A stretch of DNA of 6,477 nt from an uncultured Oscillibacter sp. (GCA_905233795.1 CAJOFP010000140.1:1-6477), one strand, 5' to 3'; positions 1 to 6,432 are shown, numbered from the stretch's first letter. Notes: generated by a model from the letters alone, not told the origin. Numbers and translations: made by a program.

Positions 1-164
1 ATTTAATAGAAATGATGTTGGCGGGGGCGTCGGCTGTGGAGATCGGGTCGGCGAATTTAGTAAATCCGTATGTCTGTAAAAATATAATTGACAGTCTGCC
101 GGAGATTTGTAATCGAATGGGCGTTGCGCGGATCAGGGATTTAACAGGCGCGGCGCATGGGTAA
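1..164 (+). CDS. pyrD: Dihydroorotate dehydrogenase, catalytic subunit (3' end only)
   Basis: This is the last 53 codons of a gene that begins before the window; codons are in phase from position 3 and the stop is TAA at 162-164. The translated tail contains MLAGASAVEIGSANLVNPYV, which matches the C-terminal FMN-phosphate-binding strand and helix of dihydroorotate dehydrogenase (family pattern GA-x-AVQVGTA), followed by a helix like the IIEGL segment of class 1B enzymes. The enzyme oxidises dihydroorotate to orotate in the cytosol; class 1B forms use NAD through the partner PyrK, which would be expected just upstream but is not visible. Family assignment is firm because pyrF follows directly; the subclass is inferred from the short tail and genomic setting. 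Confidence 0.9.
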   Translation, partial: LIEMMLAGASAVEIGSANLVNPYVCKNIIDSLPEICNRMGVARIRDLTGAAHG

Positions 165-264
165 AATATAAAAATAAAAACGGGCGCGGCGTTTGGCGTT
201 TGGATAAGAATGAATAAAATAGATAAAAATGGGTAAAGATAAATAGAAAAGGGCGTGACGGGAT

Positions 265-993
265 ATGAATAATATAAAAAATATAAATCAAAAAGATGTG
301 ATTATCGCGCTGGATTTTCCGGGGAAAGCGGATGTATTAAACTTTCTGGATTGTTTTCCGGCGGATGAACGGCTTTTTGTAAAAATCGGCATGGAGCTTT
401 TTTACGCTGAGGGGCCGGAGATTATAAATTTAATCCGGCGGCGTGGGCATTCGATATTTTTAGATTTAAAATTACATGATATTCCCAATACGGTGAAAAA
501 AACGATGGCTGTTTTATCGGGCTTGGATGTGGACATGGTAAATCTGCACGCGTCCGGGGGTTCGGCGATGATGCGGGCGGCGCTGGACGGCTTCACGCGT
601 CCGGACGGGACAAGAGCGCTGATTATCGCCGTGACGCAGTTGACCAGTACAGATGGGGATATGCTGAAAAATGAATTGTTAATTGAAAAGAATATGACGG
701 AAACGGTGTTAAAATACGCGGAAAACGCGGCGCGTTCGGGATTGGACGGCGTTGTCTGTTCGCCGCTGGAGGCTATGGATATAAAAAAAGCGTTGGGAGA
801 TAAATTTTTAACTGTTACGCCGGGGATTCGTTTCGCGTCGGATGATACGAAAGATGATCAAAAGAGAATCATGACGCCGAAACGGGCGGCTGTTTCGGGC
901 TGTGATTATATCGTCGTCGGACGGCCTGTCACACAGGCGGCGGAGCCTTTAAAAGCATATCGACAGTGCCGTATGGATTTTATGGGATATTAA
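265..993 (+). CDS. pyrF: Orotidine 5'-phosphate decarboxylase
   Basis: A 242-residue protein catalysing the last step of UMP synthesis, decarboxylation of OMP to UMP, as a cytosolic TIM-barrel dimer. The active site is complete: D17 in the first strand (IIALDF), K40 (FVKIG), and the hallmark FLDLKLHDIPNTV at 65-77 giving D67, K69 and D72, which match E. coli K44/D71/K73/D76. The phosphate-binding elements are PGIR at 186-189 and VGRPVT at 218-223. Length is normal for the family. The ATG at 265 is preceded by AAAAGGG (247-253) and a nearer GACGGGA, and the N-terminus fits the family, so this start is preferred. It lies 100 nt after pyrD, consistent with a pyrD-pyrF operon order. No truncation or missing residue is seen. 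Confidence 0.97.
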   Translation: MNNIKNINQKDVIIALDFPGKADVLNFLDCFPADERLFVKIGMELFYAEGPEIINLIRRRGHSIFLDLKLHDIPNTVKKTMAVLSGLDVDMVNLHASGGSAMMRAALDGFTRPDGTRALIIAVTQLTSTDGDMLKNELLIEKNMTETVLKYAENAARSGLDGVVCSPLEAMDIKKALGDKFLTVTPGIRFASDDTKDDQKRIMTPKRAAVSGCDYIVVGRPVTQAAEPLKAYRQCRMDFMGY

Positions 994-1097
994 TTGATTT
1001 ATTTTAAATTTATATTTTATTATTTATATTTAAAAATTATTTGTTATTAAATAATTGAGAATAGATAAATATAGAAAAGAATAGAGAAAGACAGAGA

Positions 1098-1107
1098 AAA
1101 AGGCGGG
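1098..1107 (+). promoter_or_regulatory. Ribosome binding site that decides the acyltransferase start
   Basis: The purine-rich AAAAGGCGGG ends one base before an in-frame TTG at 1109, too close for initiation there, but sits about 10 nt before the ATG at 1118. The ATG at 1118 is therefore the better start, removing three residues (MRF) from the longest reading. Confidence 0.6.
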
Positions 1108-1117
1108 ATTGCGTTTC

Positions 1118-2227
1118 ATGACGGCGGCGGATAAGCGGGATGAGGGTATCGACGCCCTGAGAATTTTATGTATGATTATGATCCCGATTTTGCATATTTT
1201 AGGTCACGGCGGGATTTTATATTCAGCTGAGCCGATGTCTTTGAGATATGAATTGGCATGGCTTTTAGAATCGGCGGCGTTTTGTTCGACAAATTGTTAC
1301 GCGCTGATTTCCGGTTATGTAAGCTACGGGAAACGGCATAAATACGCGAATATTATATATTTAAATTTTCAGGTTTTATTTTATACTGTAATTACAACGG
1401 GCGTTTTTTATATATTTATGCCGGAAGTCGTCGGAAAACGAGTGATTTTACAGGCGTTATTTCCGTTCGCGTTCCCGGTTTATTGGTATTATAACGCGTA
1501 TTTCTGTATGTTTTTTTTCATGCCGTTTATGAATTATTTATTGGAGCGTCTGGATCGTCCGGCTTTGCGGGGATTGATATTCAGTATTATAGCGATTTAT
1601 TCTGTCATACCGACGCTGTCTTTTTCGGACCCCGGAAGCGCGTTAAACGGTAACAGCGCGTTATGGCTGGGATTGTTATATTTCATCGGCGGGTATATTA
1701 AAAAATATAAAGAATATGAGAGAGAATATAAATATAAAAGAATTGAAAATATTTTAATCTGGTTATCTTGCGTTATATTGGCATGGGCCGGGAAATATAT
1801 ATGCGAACGGTTTTTTAATATTTATTACGGCTATGATCAAGTTGATTTTTATATAATTAATAATACGTCGCCGTTGATTCTCGGCGCGGCGGTCTGTTTA
1901 TTAAACGCTTTTTCGGGATTGAAATTGCCGTGGATTTTAAAAAAATTTACGCGCTTTTTCGCGCCTTTGTCATTCGGGGTGTATTTATTTCACTGTGAGC
2001 CGTTAATATGGAATCATGTGCTGTTTTTATCGGCGTTACGATTTTTAGATGATTCAATCGGCGTTATGTTATTAAAAGTAATTGTTACGGCGTTGGGAAT
2101 CTGGTTTGTCGGTTCCCTCGCGGACTGGATACGGAGTTGTTTATTTAATTTATTGCATATCCGGCGTCTTTGCGTGAATCTGGAAGAGAAAATCGGACGG
2201 CGATTGAAAGTAATATTATATAAATAA
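1118..2227 (+). CDS. Integral membrane acyltransferase, acyltransferase 3 family
   Basis: A 369-residue polytopic membrane protein (counted from the ATG at 1118) of the family that transfers acyl, usually acetyl, groups onto sugars of cell-surface polymers. Diagnostic features: an N-terminal GIDALRILCMIMIPILHILG with D12, R15 and H26, the conserved Arg/His arrangement of this family; NCYALISGYVSYGK at 59-72, the usual SGY loop; WYYNAYF at 123-129 leading to a PFMN segment; and FGVYLFH ending at H292, the typical late-helix motif. About ten hydrophobic helices alternate with short basic loops, and the tail (after about residue 340) is basic and soluble. The acceptor cannot be predicted. It stands between pyrF and pyrE with flanks of 124 and 53 nt and has no evident role in pyrimidine synthesis; it may be a later insertion into the operon. 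No transposase or repeats border it. Confidence 0.85.
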   Translation: MTAADKRDEGIDALRILCMIMIPILHILGHGGILYSAEPMSLRYELAWLLESAAFCSTNCYALISGYVSYGKRHKYANIIYLNFQVLFYTVITTGVFYIFMPEVVGKRVILQALFPFAFPVYWYYNAYFCMFFFMPFMNYLLERLDRPALRGLIFSIIAIYSVIPTLSFSDPGSALNGNSALWLGLLYFIGGYIKKYKEYEREYKYKRIENILIWLSCVILAWAGKYICERFFNIYYGYDQVDFYIINNTSPLILGAAVCLLNAFSGLKLPWILKKFTRFFAPLSFGVYLFHCEPLIWNHVLFLSALRFLDDSIGVMLLKVIVTALGIWFVGSLADWIRSCLFNLLHIRRLCVNLEEKIGRRLKVILYK

Positions 2228-2237
2228 TATATTTATA

Positions 2238-2258
2238 ATAATTTTATGATAATTTTAT
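2238..2258 (+). repeat. Tandem 10-bp AT direct repeat upstream of pyrE
   Basis: ATAATTTTAT occurs twice (2238-2247 and 2249-2258) separated by one G. It sits directly before the pyrE ribosome binding site. The surroundings are AT-rich, so this may be simple replication slippage without function. Confidence 0.5.
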
Positions 2259-2261
2259 CAG

Positions 2262-2275
2262 AAAGGGGCGCGGAG
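2262..2275 (+). promoter_or_regulatory. Ribosome binding site deciding the pyrE start
   Basis: AAAGGGG (2262-2268) is followed by GGAG (2272-2275). GGAG lies 5 nt before the ATG at 2281 but only 2 nt before the in-frame GTG at 2278, so the ATG is the more likely initiator. Confidence 0.6.
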
Positions 2276-2280
2276 AAGTG

Positions 2281-2826
2281 ATGGATAATAAAACGCGTGA
2301 AAGAGCCGTCGCAAAAGATTTATTGTCGATAGGCGCGGTGTTTTTACGTCCTGAAGAGCCTTTTATATGGGCGTCGGGGATTAAAAGCCCGATTTATTGC
2401 GATAATAGATTGATTTTGACGGCGCCGGAAATTCGTGATGAAATCGAGAAAAATTTGGCGGATTTGATCCGGGAATATTATCCGGGCGTCGAGATTTTAA
2501 TGGGTACAGCCACAGCGGGGATCGCCCACGCGGCGATTGCGGGTTATTTGTTAAATCTGCCGATGGGCTATGTCAGAACCGGCGCGAAAGATCACGGGAG
2601 GAAAAATAAAATCGAGGGAAAATTAAAGCCCGGACAGCGCGTTGTGATTATAGAAGATTTAATCTCAACGGGCGGAAGCTGTATCGCGGCGGCGGATGAA
2701 TTGCGGGAAGCGGGCGCGGATGTTCTGGGCGTCGCGTCGCTGTTTACTTATGATTTAAAAGACGGCTTGGAACGTCTGGACGCGGCGAATCTGGGGAAGA
2801 GGGAAAAATTAAACCGGAAGATATAA
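2281..2826 (+). CDS. pyrE: Orotate phosphoribosyltransferase, C-terminus lost by frameshift
   Basis: PyrE joins orotate to PRPP to give OMP, the substrate of PyrF. Counted from ATG 2281, the N-terminal and core regions are well preserved: [23 protein letters not shown] at 21-43 in the orotate site; [11 protein letters not shown] at 75-85; a flexible catalytic loop with R99, K103, H105 and KIEG; and the PRPP motif [13 protein letters not shown] at 121-133 with E125 and D126. The frame ends at 181 residues, whereas B. subtilis PyrE has 216. After N170 the sequence stops resembling the family ([11 protein letters not shown]), while a good family C-terminus is readable in the -1 frame from 2796 to 2879. 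About 15-20 residues, including the usual SLTDYDTL-like segment, are absent from both frames. This points to a small deletion that also shifted frame, or to a sequence or assembly error. Catalytic residues remain, so partial activity cannot be excluded. Confidence 0.93.
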   Translation: MDNKTRERAVAKDLLSIGAVFLRPEEPFIWASGIKSPIYCDNRLILTAPEIRDEIEKNLADLIREYYPGVEILMGTATAGIAHAAIAGYLLNLPMGYVRTGAKDHGRKNKIEGKLKPGQRVVIIEDLISTGGSCIAAADELREAGADVLGVASLFTYDLKDGLERLDAANLGKREKLNRKI

Positions 2827-2879
2827 CGCGTTTAAAAATTTTCCAGTCAAATCCGCGTGACGAAAGCTGGATTTTATAA
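2796..2879 (+). other. pyrE: Out-of-frame remnant of the pyrE C-terminus
   Basis: Read in the -1 frame relative to pyrE, this stretch encodes 27 residues starting [18 protein letters not shown] and finishing with NPRDESWIL before TAA at 2877-2879. It matches the usual end of PyrE proteins (a Gly-x-Ile-x-x-x-Asp helix start, then Leu-Lys-x-Trp/Phe and an NP followed by a Trp near the end; B. subtilis has NGNIHSDDLKKLQTWKRNP). Joining it to N170 with a gap of roughly 18 residues restores the normal length of about 216. The tail still reads without stops or damage, which suggests the disruption is recent or artefactual. Confidence 0.8.
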
Positions 2880-2891
2880 TAATTATTATAA
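2874..2891. repeat. 18-bp perfect AT palindrome after pyrE
   Basis: TTATAATAATTATTATAA is its own reverse complement and overlaps the ancestral pyrE stop codon (2877-2879). It has no GC pairs and no T-run geometry of an intrinsic terminator. Its chance of arising in nearly pure A/T sequence is not negligible; function unknown. Confidence 0.45.
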
Positions 2892-2903
2892 TTTATAATT
2901 TAA

Positions 2904-2932
2904 TTTATATCACGGGATTTTAGTTTTATAAT
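2904..2932 (+). promoter_or_regulatory. Possible sigma-A-type promoter for pyrBI
   Basis: TTTATA (2904-2909), a 17-nt spacer containing the only GC-rich run of the gap, and a perfect TATAAT (2927-2932) would start transcription near 2939, about 47 nt before pyrB. The gap is so AT-rich that -10-like words are common (another TATAAT lies at 2965), so this is only a candidate. It could allow pyrB-pyrI-tgt to be expressed apart from the upstream genes. Confidence 0.25.
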
Positions 2933-2985
2933 ATTTATAAATAATTTGATAATAATAAAAATTTTATAATAAAAAGGGGCGCGTT

Positions 2986-3903
2986 ATGCCGAGGCATTTG
3001 ATTGATATTACGGATTTAAGCGTACAGGAAATTGATAAATTAATCACGACGGCGGATGATATTGAAAAAAATCCCGAAAAATATCGGGATATTTGTAAAT
3101 ATAAGCAATTAGCGACGCTGTTTTTTGAGCCGTCCACAAGAACGCGATTGTCGTTTGAATCGGCGATGTTATCTTTGGGGGGAAAAGTTCTGGGCTTCGC
3201 GTCGGCGGATTCCAGTTCGGCGATGAAAGGCGAAACGGTCGGCGATACGATACGGACAGTCAGCTGTTACGCGGATATAATCGCCATGAGACATCCGAAA
3301 GAGGGCGCGCCTTACGCCGCGTCCCAAGTCGCGGAAATTCCCGTGATTAACGCCGGGGACGGAGGTCATCATCACCCGACGCAGACATTGACGGATTTAT
3401 TTACTATCTATCGGGAAAAAGGACGTTTAAACGGCTATACGATTGGATTTTGCGGCGATTTAAAATTCGGTCGGACCGTGCATTCGCTGATTAACGCGTT
3501 ATCGCGTTACCCGGATATAAAATATGTTTTAATTTCGCCGTTGGAATTGAAACTGCCGAGATATGTCAAAGAAACGGCGTTTAAATCCCGCGGAATCGCG
3601 TATGCACAGACGACGGATTTAGAATCCGTCATTCCGGGACTGGATATATTATATATGACCAGAGTGCAGAGAGAGCGGTTTTTTAACGAGGAAGATTATA
3701 TCAGATTAAAAGACAGTTATATTTTAACGCCGCAAAAACTCGCGGACGCTAAGACGGATTTGTCTGTTTTACATCCGTTGCCGCGTGTAAATGAAATCGC
3801 CGTGACGGTGGACAAAGACCCCCGCGCCGCCTATTGGCGTCAGGTGAAACACGGGAAATATATCCGTATGGCGCTGATTTTGTTTTTACTGGATATGATA
3901 TAA
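2986..3903 (+). CDS. pyrB: Aspartate carbamoyltransferase, catalytic subunit
   Basis: A 305-residue cytosolic enzyme that condenses carbamoyl phosphate with aspartate to N-carbamoylaspartate, the committed step of pyrimidine synthesis. The carbamoyl-phosphate site is [15 protein letters not shown] at 46-60 with S50-T51-R52-T53, plus R102 and HPTQ at 130-133. K81 in SSAMKGE is the residue supplied from the neighbouring subunit (E. coli K84). R163 (FGRTVHSL) and R226/Q228 in TRVQRERF bind aspartate, and HPLPRVNEI at 263-271 closes the site. Length is typical. The residue before the HPTQ histidine is His ([10 protein letters not shown]), where most relatives have Gln. The start is firm: AAGGGG lies 6 nt before the ATG and the N-terminus [12 protein letters not shown] is family-like. 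pyrI follows after 16 nt, so the two are almost certainly co-expressed and form the regulated holoenzyme. Confidence 0.97.
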   Translation: MPRHLIDITDLSVQEIDKLITTADDIEKNPEKYRDICKYKQLATLFFEPSTRTRLSFESAMLSLGGKVLGFASADSSSAMKGETVGDTIRTVSCYADIIAMRHPKEGAPYAASQVAEIPVINAGDGGHHHPTQTLTDLFTIYREKGRLNGYTIGFCGDLKFGRTVHSLINALSRYPDIKYVLISPLELKLPRYVKETAFKSRGIAYAQTTDLESVIPGLDILYMTRVQRERFFNEEDYIRLKDSYILTPQKLADAKTDLSVLHPLPRVNEIAVTVDKDPRAAYWRQVKHGKYIRMALILFLLDMI

Positions 3904-3919
3904 ATTATGGGGGATTTTT

Positions 3920-4339
3920 ATGAATATAGACAGCATACGGAACGGCGTGGTCTTGGATCATATCAAGGCCGGAAAAAGTATGGAGATTTATTATAATTTA
4001 AAATTAAACGAGCTGGATTGTTCCGTGGCGATTATTCAAAACGCCCGCAGTATGCGGATGGGCAAGAAAGATATTATCAAAATCGACACGCCGATGGAGC
4101 CGAATCTGGACGTATTGGGTTATCTGGACGCGAATATTACGGTAAATATAATCCGGGACGGCGTTTTGATAGAGAAAAAACACCCGGAGCCGCCGAAAAA
4201 ATTAATTAACGTGGTACGGTGTCGGAATCCGCGCTGTATCACGGTAACCGAAGAACAGCTTGACGCGATATTTTTATTGAACGCGTCCGGGGCGTATCGT
4301 TGCGCGTATTGCGATACGGCGATTGATCGAAAGGGATAA
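3920..4339 (+). CDS. pyrI: Aspartate carbamoyltransferase, regulatory subunit
   Basis: A 139-residue regulatory chain that binds nucleotide effectors (ATP and CTP/UTP in E. coli) and joins PyrB trimers into the allosteric holoenzyme. The N-terminal nucleotide-binding domain covers about residues 1-95 (start MNIDSIRNGVVLDHIKAG, with the conserved D13-H14 and K16 region). The C-terminal zinc domain has all four ligands: C101 and C106 (C-x4-C in RCRNPRC) and C128 and C131 (C-x2-C in RCAYCD), the same spacing as E. coli C109/C114/C138/C141. It is shorter at the N-terminus than the E. coli chain of 153 residues. GGGGG at 3909-3913 gives a good ribosome site 6 nt before the ATG. Its presence implies feedback control of the pathway at enzyme level. 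Confidence 0.96.
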   Translation: MNIDSIRNGVVLDHIKAGKSMEIYYNLKLNELDCSVAIIQNARSMRMGKKDIIKIDTPMEPNLDVLGYLDANITVNIIRDGVLIEKKHPEPPKKLINVVRCRNPRCITVTEEQLDAIFLLNASGAYRCAYCDTAIDRKG

Positions 4340-4377
4340 AAAAAGATTATTAAGAAAAGGGATAAAATAATAAAAAT

Positions 4378-5511
4378 ATGTTTCAGGTATTGAAAAAAGA
4401 GGGACGGGCGCGGCGCGGCGTGTTTTCATGCGCGCACGGTAAGACGGTACAGACGCCGGTTTTCATGAACGTCGGGACGCAGGCGGCGATTAAAGGCGGC
4501 GTATCGGCTTGGGATTTGGAAAATGTAAATTGTCAAATCGCGCTGGCGAATACTTATCATTTGCATTTGCGTCCGGGCGATGAGTTAATATATAAATTGG
4601 GCGGATTGCATAAGTTTATGCGTTGGGACGGGCCGATTTTAACGGATTCCGGCGGATTTCAAGTGTTTTCACTCGCGTCGCCGAAAAATATAAAAGAAGA
4701 AGGCGTCAAATTCGCGTCGCATATCGACGGGCATATTGTTTTTATCGGGCCTGAAGAGTCGATGAGAATACAGGCGAATTTGGGCAGCGATATTGCGATG
4801 GCGTTTGACGAGTGTGTGAAAAATCCCGCGCCGTATGAGTACGCGGAAGCAAGCTGTGAACGGACTTTTCGATGGTTGGAACGGTGTAAGATTGAACATG
4901 AAAGATTAAAAAATTTAGATACTTGTTTAAATCCGGGGCAAATGTTATTCGGGATTAATCAGGGGTCTGTATTTGATGATTTAAGAATCCGGCATATGAA
5001 AAAAATAGCGGAATTAAATTGCGACGGTTACGCGATAGGCGGCTTAGCGGTCGGGGAACCGGCTGAAGTCATGTATCATGTAATCGAACAAGTAGAGCCG
5101 TATATGCCGGAGGACAAGCCAAGATATTTAATGGGCGTCGGGACGCCGGTGAATATTTTGGAAGCCGTCAGCCGGGGGATTGATTTTTTTGATTGCGTTA
5201 TGCCGTCCCGCAACGGACGCCACGGAAAATTGTTCACTTGGGACGGGACAATTAATATTTTAAACGAAAAACACGCGGATGATGAAAGTCCAATCAGTGA
5301 TAAATGCGGCTGTCCGGTGTGTCAACGCTATTCGCGGGCGTATCTGCGGCATTTATTCAAGGCCGATGAAGTATTGGCGTTAAGATTCGCCGTGTTGCAT
5401 AATTTATATTTTTATAATGATCTGATGTCAAAAATCCGTCAGGCGCTGGACGACGGGAATTTTGACGCGTTTTATCATGAGATGATTATAAAACTGGCGC
5501 GAAGAATATAA
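4378..5511 (+). CDS. tgt: Queuine/preQ1 tRNA-guanine transglycosylase
   Basis: A 377-residue TIM-barrel enzyme that swaps guanine at the wobble position (34) of GUN-anticodon tRNAs for preQ1, on the way to queuosine. ANTYHLHLRPG at 57-67 and TDSGGFQVFSL at 89-99 (D90, general base) form the base-binding site; QGSVFDDLR at 195-203 and GYAIGGLAVGE at 217-227 complete it. The nucleophile is D272 in FDCVMPSRNGRHG. Zinc ligands are C310, C312, C315 (CGCPVC) and H341 (LHNLYF), spaced as in the Zymomonas enzyme (C318/C320/C323/H349). Length is normal. The N-terminus MFQVLKKEGRARRG fits the family, so ATG 4378 is kept although its nearest Shine-Dalgarno-like AAAAGGG (4355-4361) is 16 nt away, suggesting modest translation. 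It follows pyrI by only 38 nt and probably shares its transcript. Confidence 0.97.
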   Translation: MFQVLKKEGRARRGVFSCAHGKTVQTPVFMNVGTQAAIKGGVSAWDLENVNCQIALANTYHLHLRPGDELIYKLGGLHKFMRWDGPILTDSGGFQVFSLASPKNIKEEGVKFASHIDGHIVFIGPEESMRIQANLGSDIAMAFDECVKNPAPYEYAEASCERTFRWLERCKIEHERLKNLDTCLNPGQMLFGINQGSVFDDLRIRHMKKIAELNCDGYAIGGLAVGEPAEVMYHVIEQVEPYMPEDKPRYLMGVGTPVNILEAVSRGIDFFDCVMPSRNGRHGKLFTWDGTINILNEKHADDESPISDKCGCPVCQRYSRAYLRHLFKADEVLALRFAVLHNLYFYNDLMSKIRQALDDGNFDAFYHEMIIKLARRI

Positions 5512-5536
5512 TAAAAAAATTAAGCCGCGTTCCCGC

Positions 5537-5585
5537 ATATAAATTATAAAATGATAATAATATTTAATAATTTTATAATTTATAT
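5537..5585. repeat. 16-bp perfect inverted repeat, all A/T, between tgt and cwlD
   Basis: The arms ATATAAATTATAAAAT (5537-5552) and ATTTTATAATTTATAT (5570-5585) are exact reverse complements around a 17-nt loop, making a long hairpin or cruciform in the 104-nt gap. There is no GC pair and no clean T-run after it, so it is not a classical terminator. It could slow transcription or bind a protein, or be chance in A/T-only DNA. Confidence 0.5.
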
Positions 5586-5615
5586 ATTTTAATCAAAAGG
5601 GAGCGCGGATATTAT

Positions 5616-6335
5616 ATGCCTGTATGGACGCGGAGCTTGATTTTTACCGGATTTGGCGTGATTCTGGGATTGTGTTTGATATTTTCGCCGCCTGTGCGGC
5701 AAATCGCGGGGATTCGTCCCGTATTCGCGGCGGAAGAGGATCGCCCGCCCGTGATTGTGATTGATCCCGGACACGGCGGGGAGGACGGCGGCGCGGTCTC
5801 GCCGGAGGGGATTGAGGAAAGCGGGATAAATCTTGCCGTTTCCCAGAAAATCCGGGATTTGTTGATTTTCATGGGGATTGAAAATGTCATGACCCGCACG
5901 GAAGATGTATCTATTGGCGATATGTCGCTGAATACGGTGAAAAAACGCAAGGCGTCGGATATTCGCAAACGGGTGGAAATCGTGAATGGAATTGAAAACG
6001 CGGTTTTAATCAGCGTTCATCAGAACAGTCTGCCGGAATCGCCCGTGACGCATGGGGCGCAGGTATTCTGGAACGCGCAAGGCGAAAATCTTGCTGATTT
6101 GATACAGGACGCGTTGAATCAAAAAATCAACGCCGGAAATGTCAAAAAATCGCGCCGGATTGATTCCAGTATTTATCTCATGTCCCACGCCAACGCGCCG
6201 GCGGCTTTGGTCGAATGCGGATTTCTATCCAATTTCGCCGAAACGATGAAATTAAAAGAAGCGAATTATCAAAAAGAAATCGCGCTGGCCGTCACAGCCG
6301 GAATTTTAAATTATATTTCCGGCGAAAAAAATTAA
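5616..6335 (+). CDS. cwlD: N-acetylmuramoyl-L-alanine amidase, CwlD-like
   Basis: A 239-residue zinc amidase (Amidase_3 family) that cleaves the bond between muramic acid and the stem peptide. A hydrophobic segment at 8-24 and VFAAEE at 36-41 act as signal peptide or membrane anchor, so the domain lies outside the membrane. Zinc ligands are H53 in VIDPGHGGEDGGA, E68, and H135 in ISVHQNS; the catalytic glutamate is E200 in ALVECGFLSN. The KKRKASDIRKRVEIVN stretch at 109-124 and RRIDSSIYLM at 180-189 closely follow B. subtilis CwlD (237 residues), which makes the muramic-lactam cortex of spores; the name is therefore preferred but inferred, as vegetative paralogues exist. AAAAGGGAG (5595-5603) lies about 12 nt before the ATG. 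It is 104 nt after tgt and may have its own promoter. Confidence 0.85.
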   Translation: MPVWTRSLIFTGFGVILGLCLIFSPPVRQIAGIRPVFAAEEDRPPVIVIDPGHGGEDGGAVSPEGIEESGINLAVSQKIRDLLIFMGIENVMTRTEDVSIGDMSLNTVKKRKASDIRKRVEIVNGIENAVLISVHQNSLPESPVTHGAQVFWNAQGENLADLIQDALNQKINAGNVKKSRRIDSSIYLMSHANAPAALVECGFLSNFAETMKLKEANYQKEIALAVTAGILNYISGEKN

Positions 6336-6388
6336 ATAAAAAATAAATATTATATTTTATTATTTTAAAATAAATTGCCAAAATAAGA

Positions 6389-6402
6389 AAAAAGCGCTTG
6401 CA
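6389..6402 (+). promoter_or_regulatory. Weak cre-like (CcpA operator) match
   Basis: AAAAAGCGCTTGCA matches 7 of the 9 fixed positions of the Gram-positive catabolite response element TGWNANCGNTNNCA and overlaps the candidate -35 box at 6398. Such an overlap would suit repression. It lacks the leading TG, and one match of this quality can arise by chance. Confidence 0.25.
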
Positions 6403-6426
6403 ATTTAAATTTCAATCTGTTAATAT
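6398..6426 (+). promoter_or_regulatory. Candidate sigma-A promoter reading out of the window
   Basis: TTGCAA (6398-6403), a 17-nt spacer and TAATAT (6421-6426) give a plausible housekeeping promoter, with TATAAA (6424-6429) as an alternative -10. Transcription would begin near 6433, the first base of the GC-rich hairpin, and run rightwards into an unseen gene. It is 62 nt past the amidase stop, so it most likely opens a new transcription unit. Confidence 0.4.
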
Positions 6427-6432
6427 AAAAAT

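Noticed and set aside
147..191. Direct repeat GGCGCGGCG at 147-155 and 183-191
   Set aside because: Only nine bases, in a genome rich in CGCG words; no third copy or symmetry suggests a site.
210..236. Eight-codon ORF (ATG to TAA, MNKIDKNG) between pyrD and pyrF as a leader peptide
   Set aside because: It has no ribosome site at proper distance, no regulatory codon run and no attenuator hairpin after it; such ORFs are expected by chance.
165..264. PyrR-type attenuator before pyrF
   Set aside because: No GC-rich terminator/antiterminator pair is present; if such control exists it would be at the operon start, outside the window.
402..596. Open frame on the - strand inside pyrF, and similar antisense frames inside pyrB, tgt and the amidase
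   Set aside because: They lie opposite strongly conserved coding sequence, carry no recognisable motif and arise from the codon bias of the true genes.
1035..1056. AATTATTT/AAATAATT hairpin after pyrF as a terminator
   Set aside because: The stem has no GC pairs and is not followed by a T-run; it would be too weak for intrinsic termination.
4018..4209. 63-codon alternative frame inside pyrI
   Set aside because: It lies wholly within the conserved PyrI frame and its translation is polar and non-family-like.
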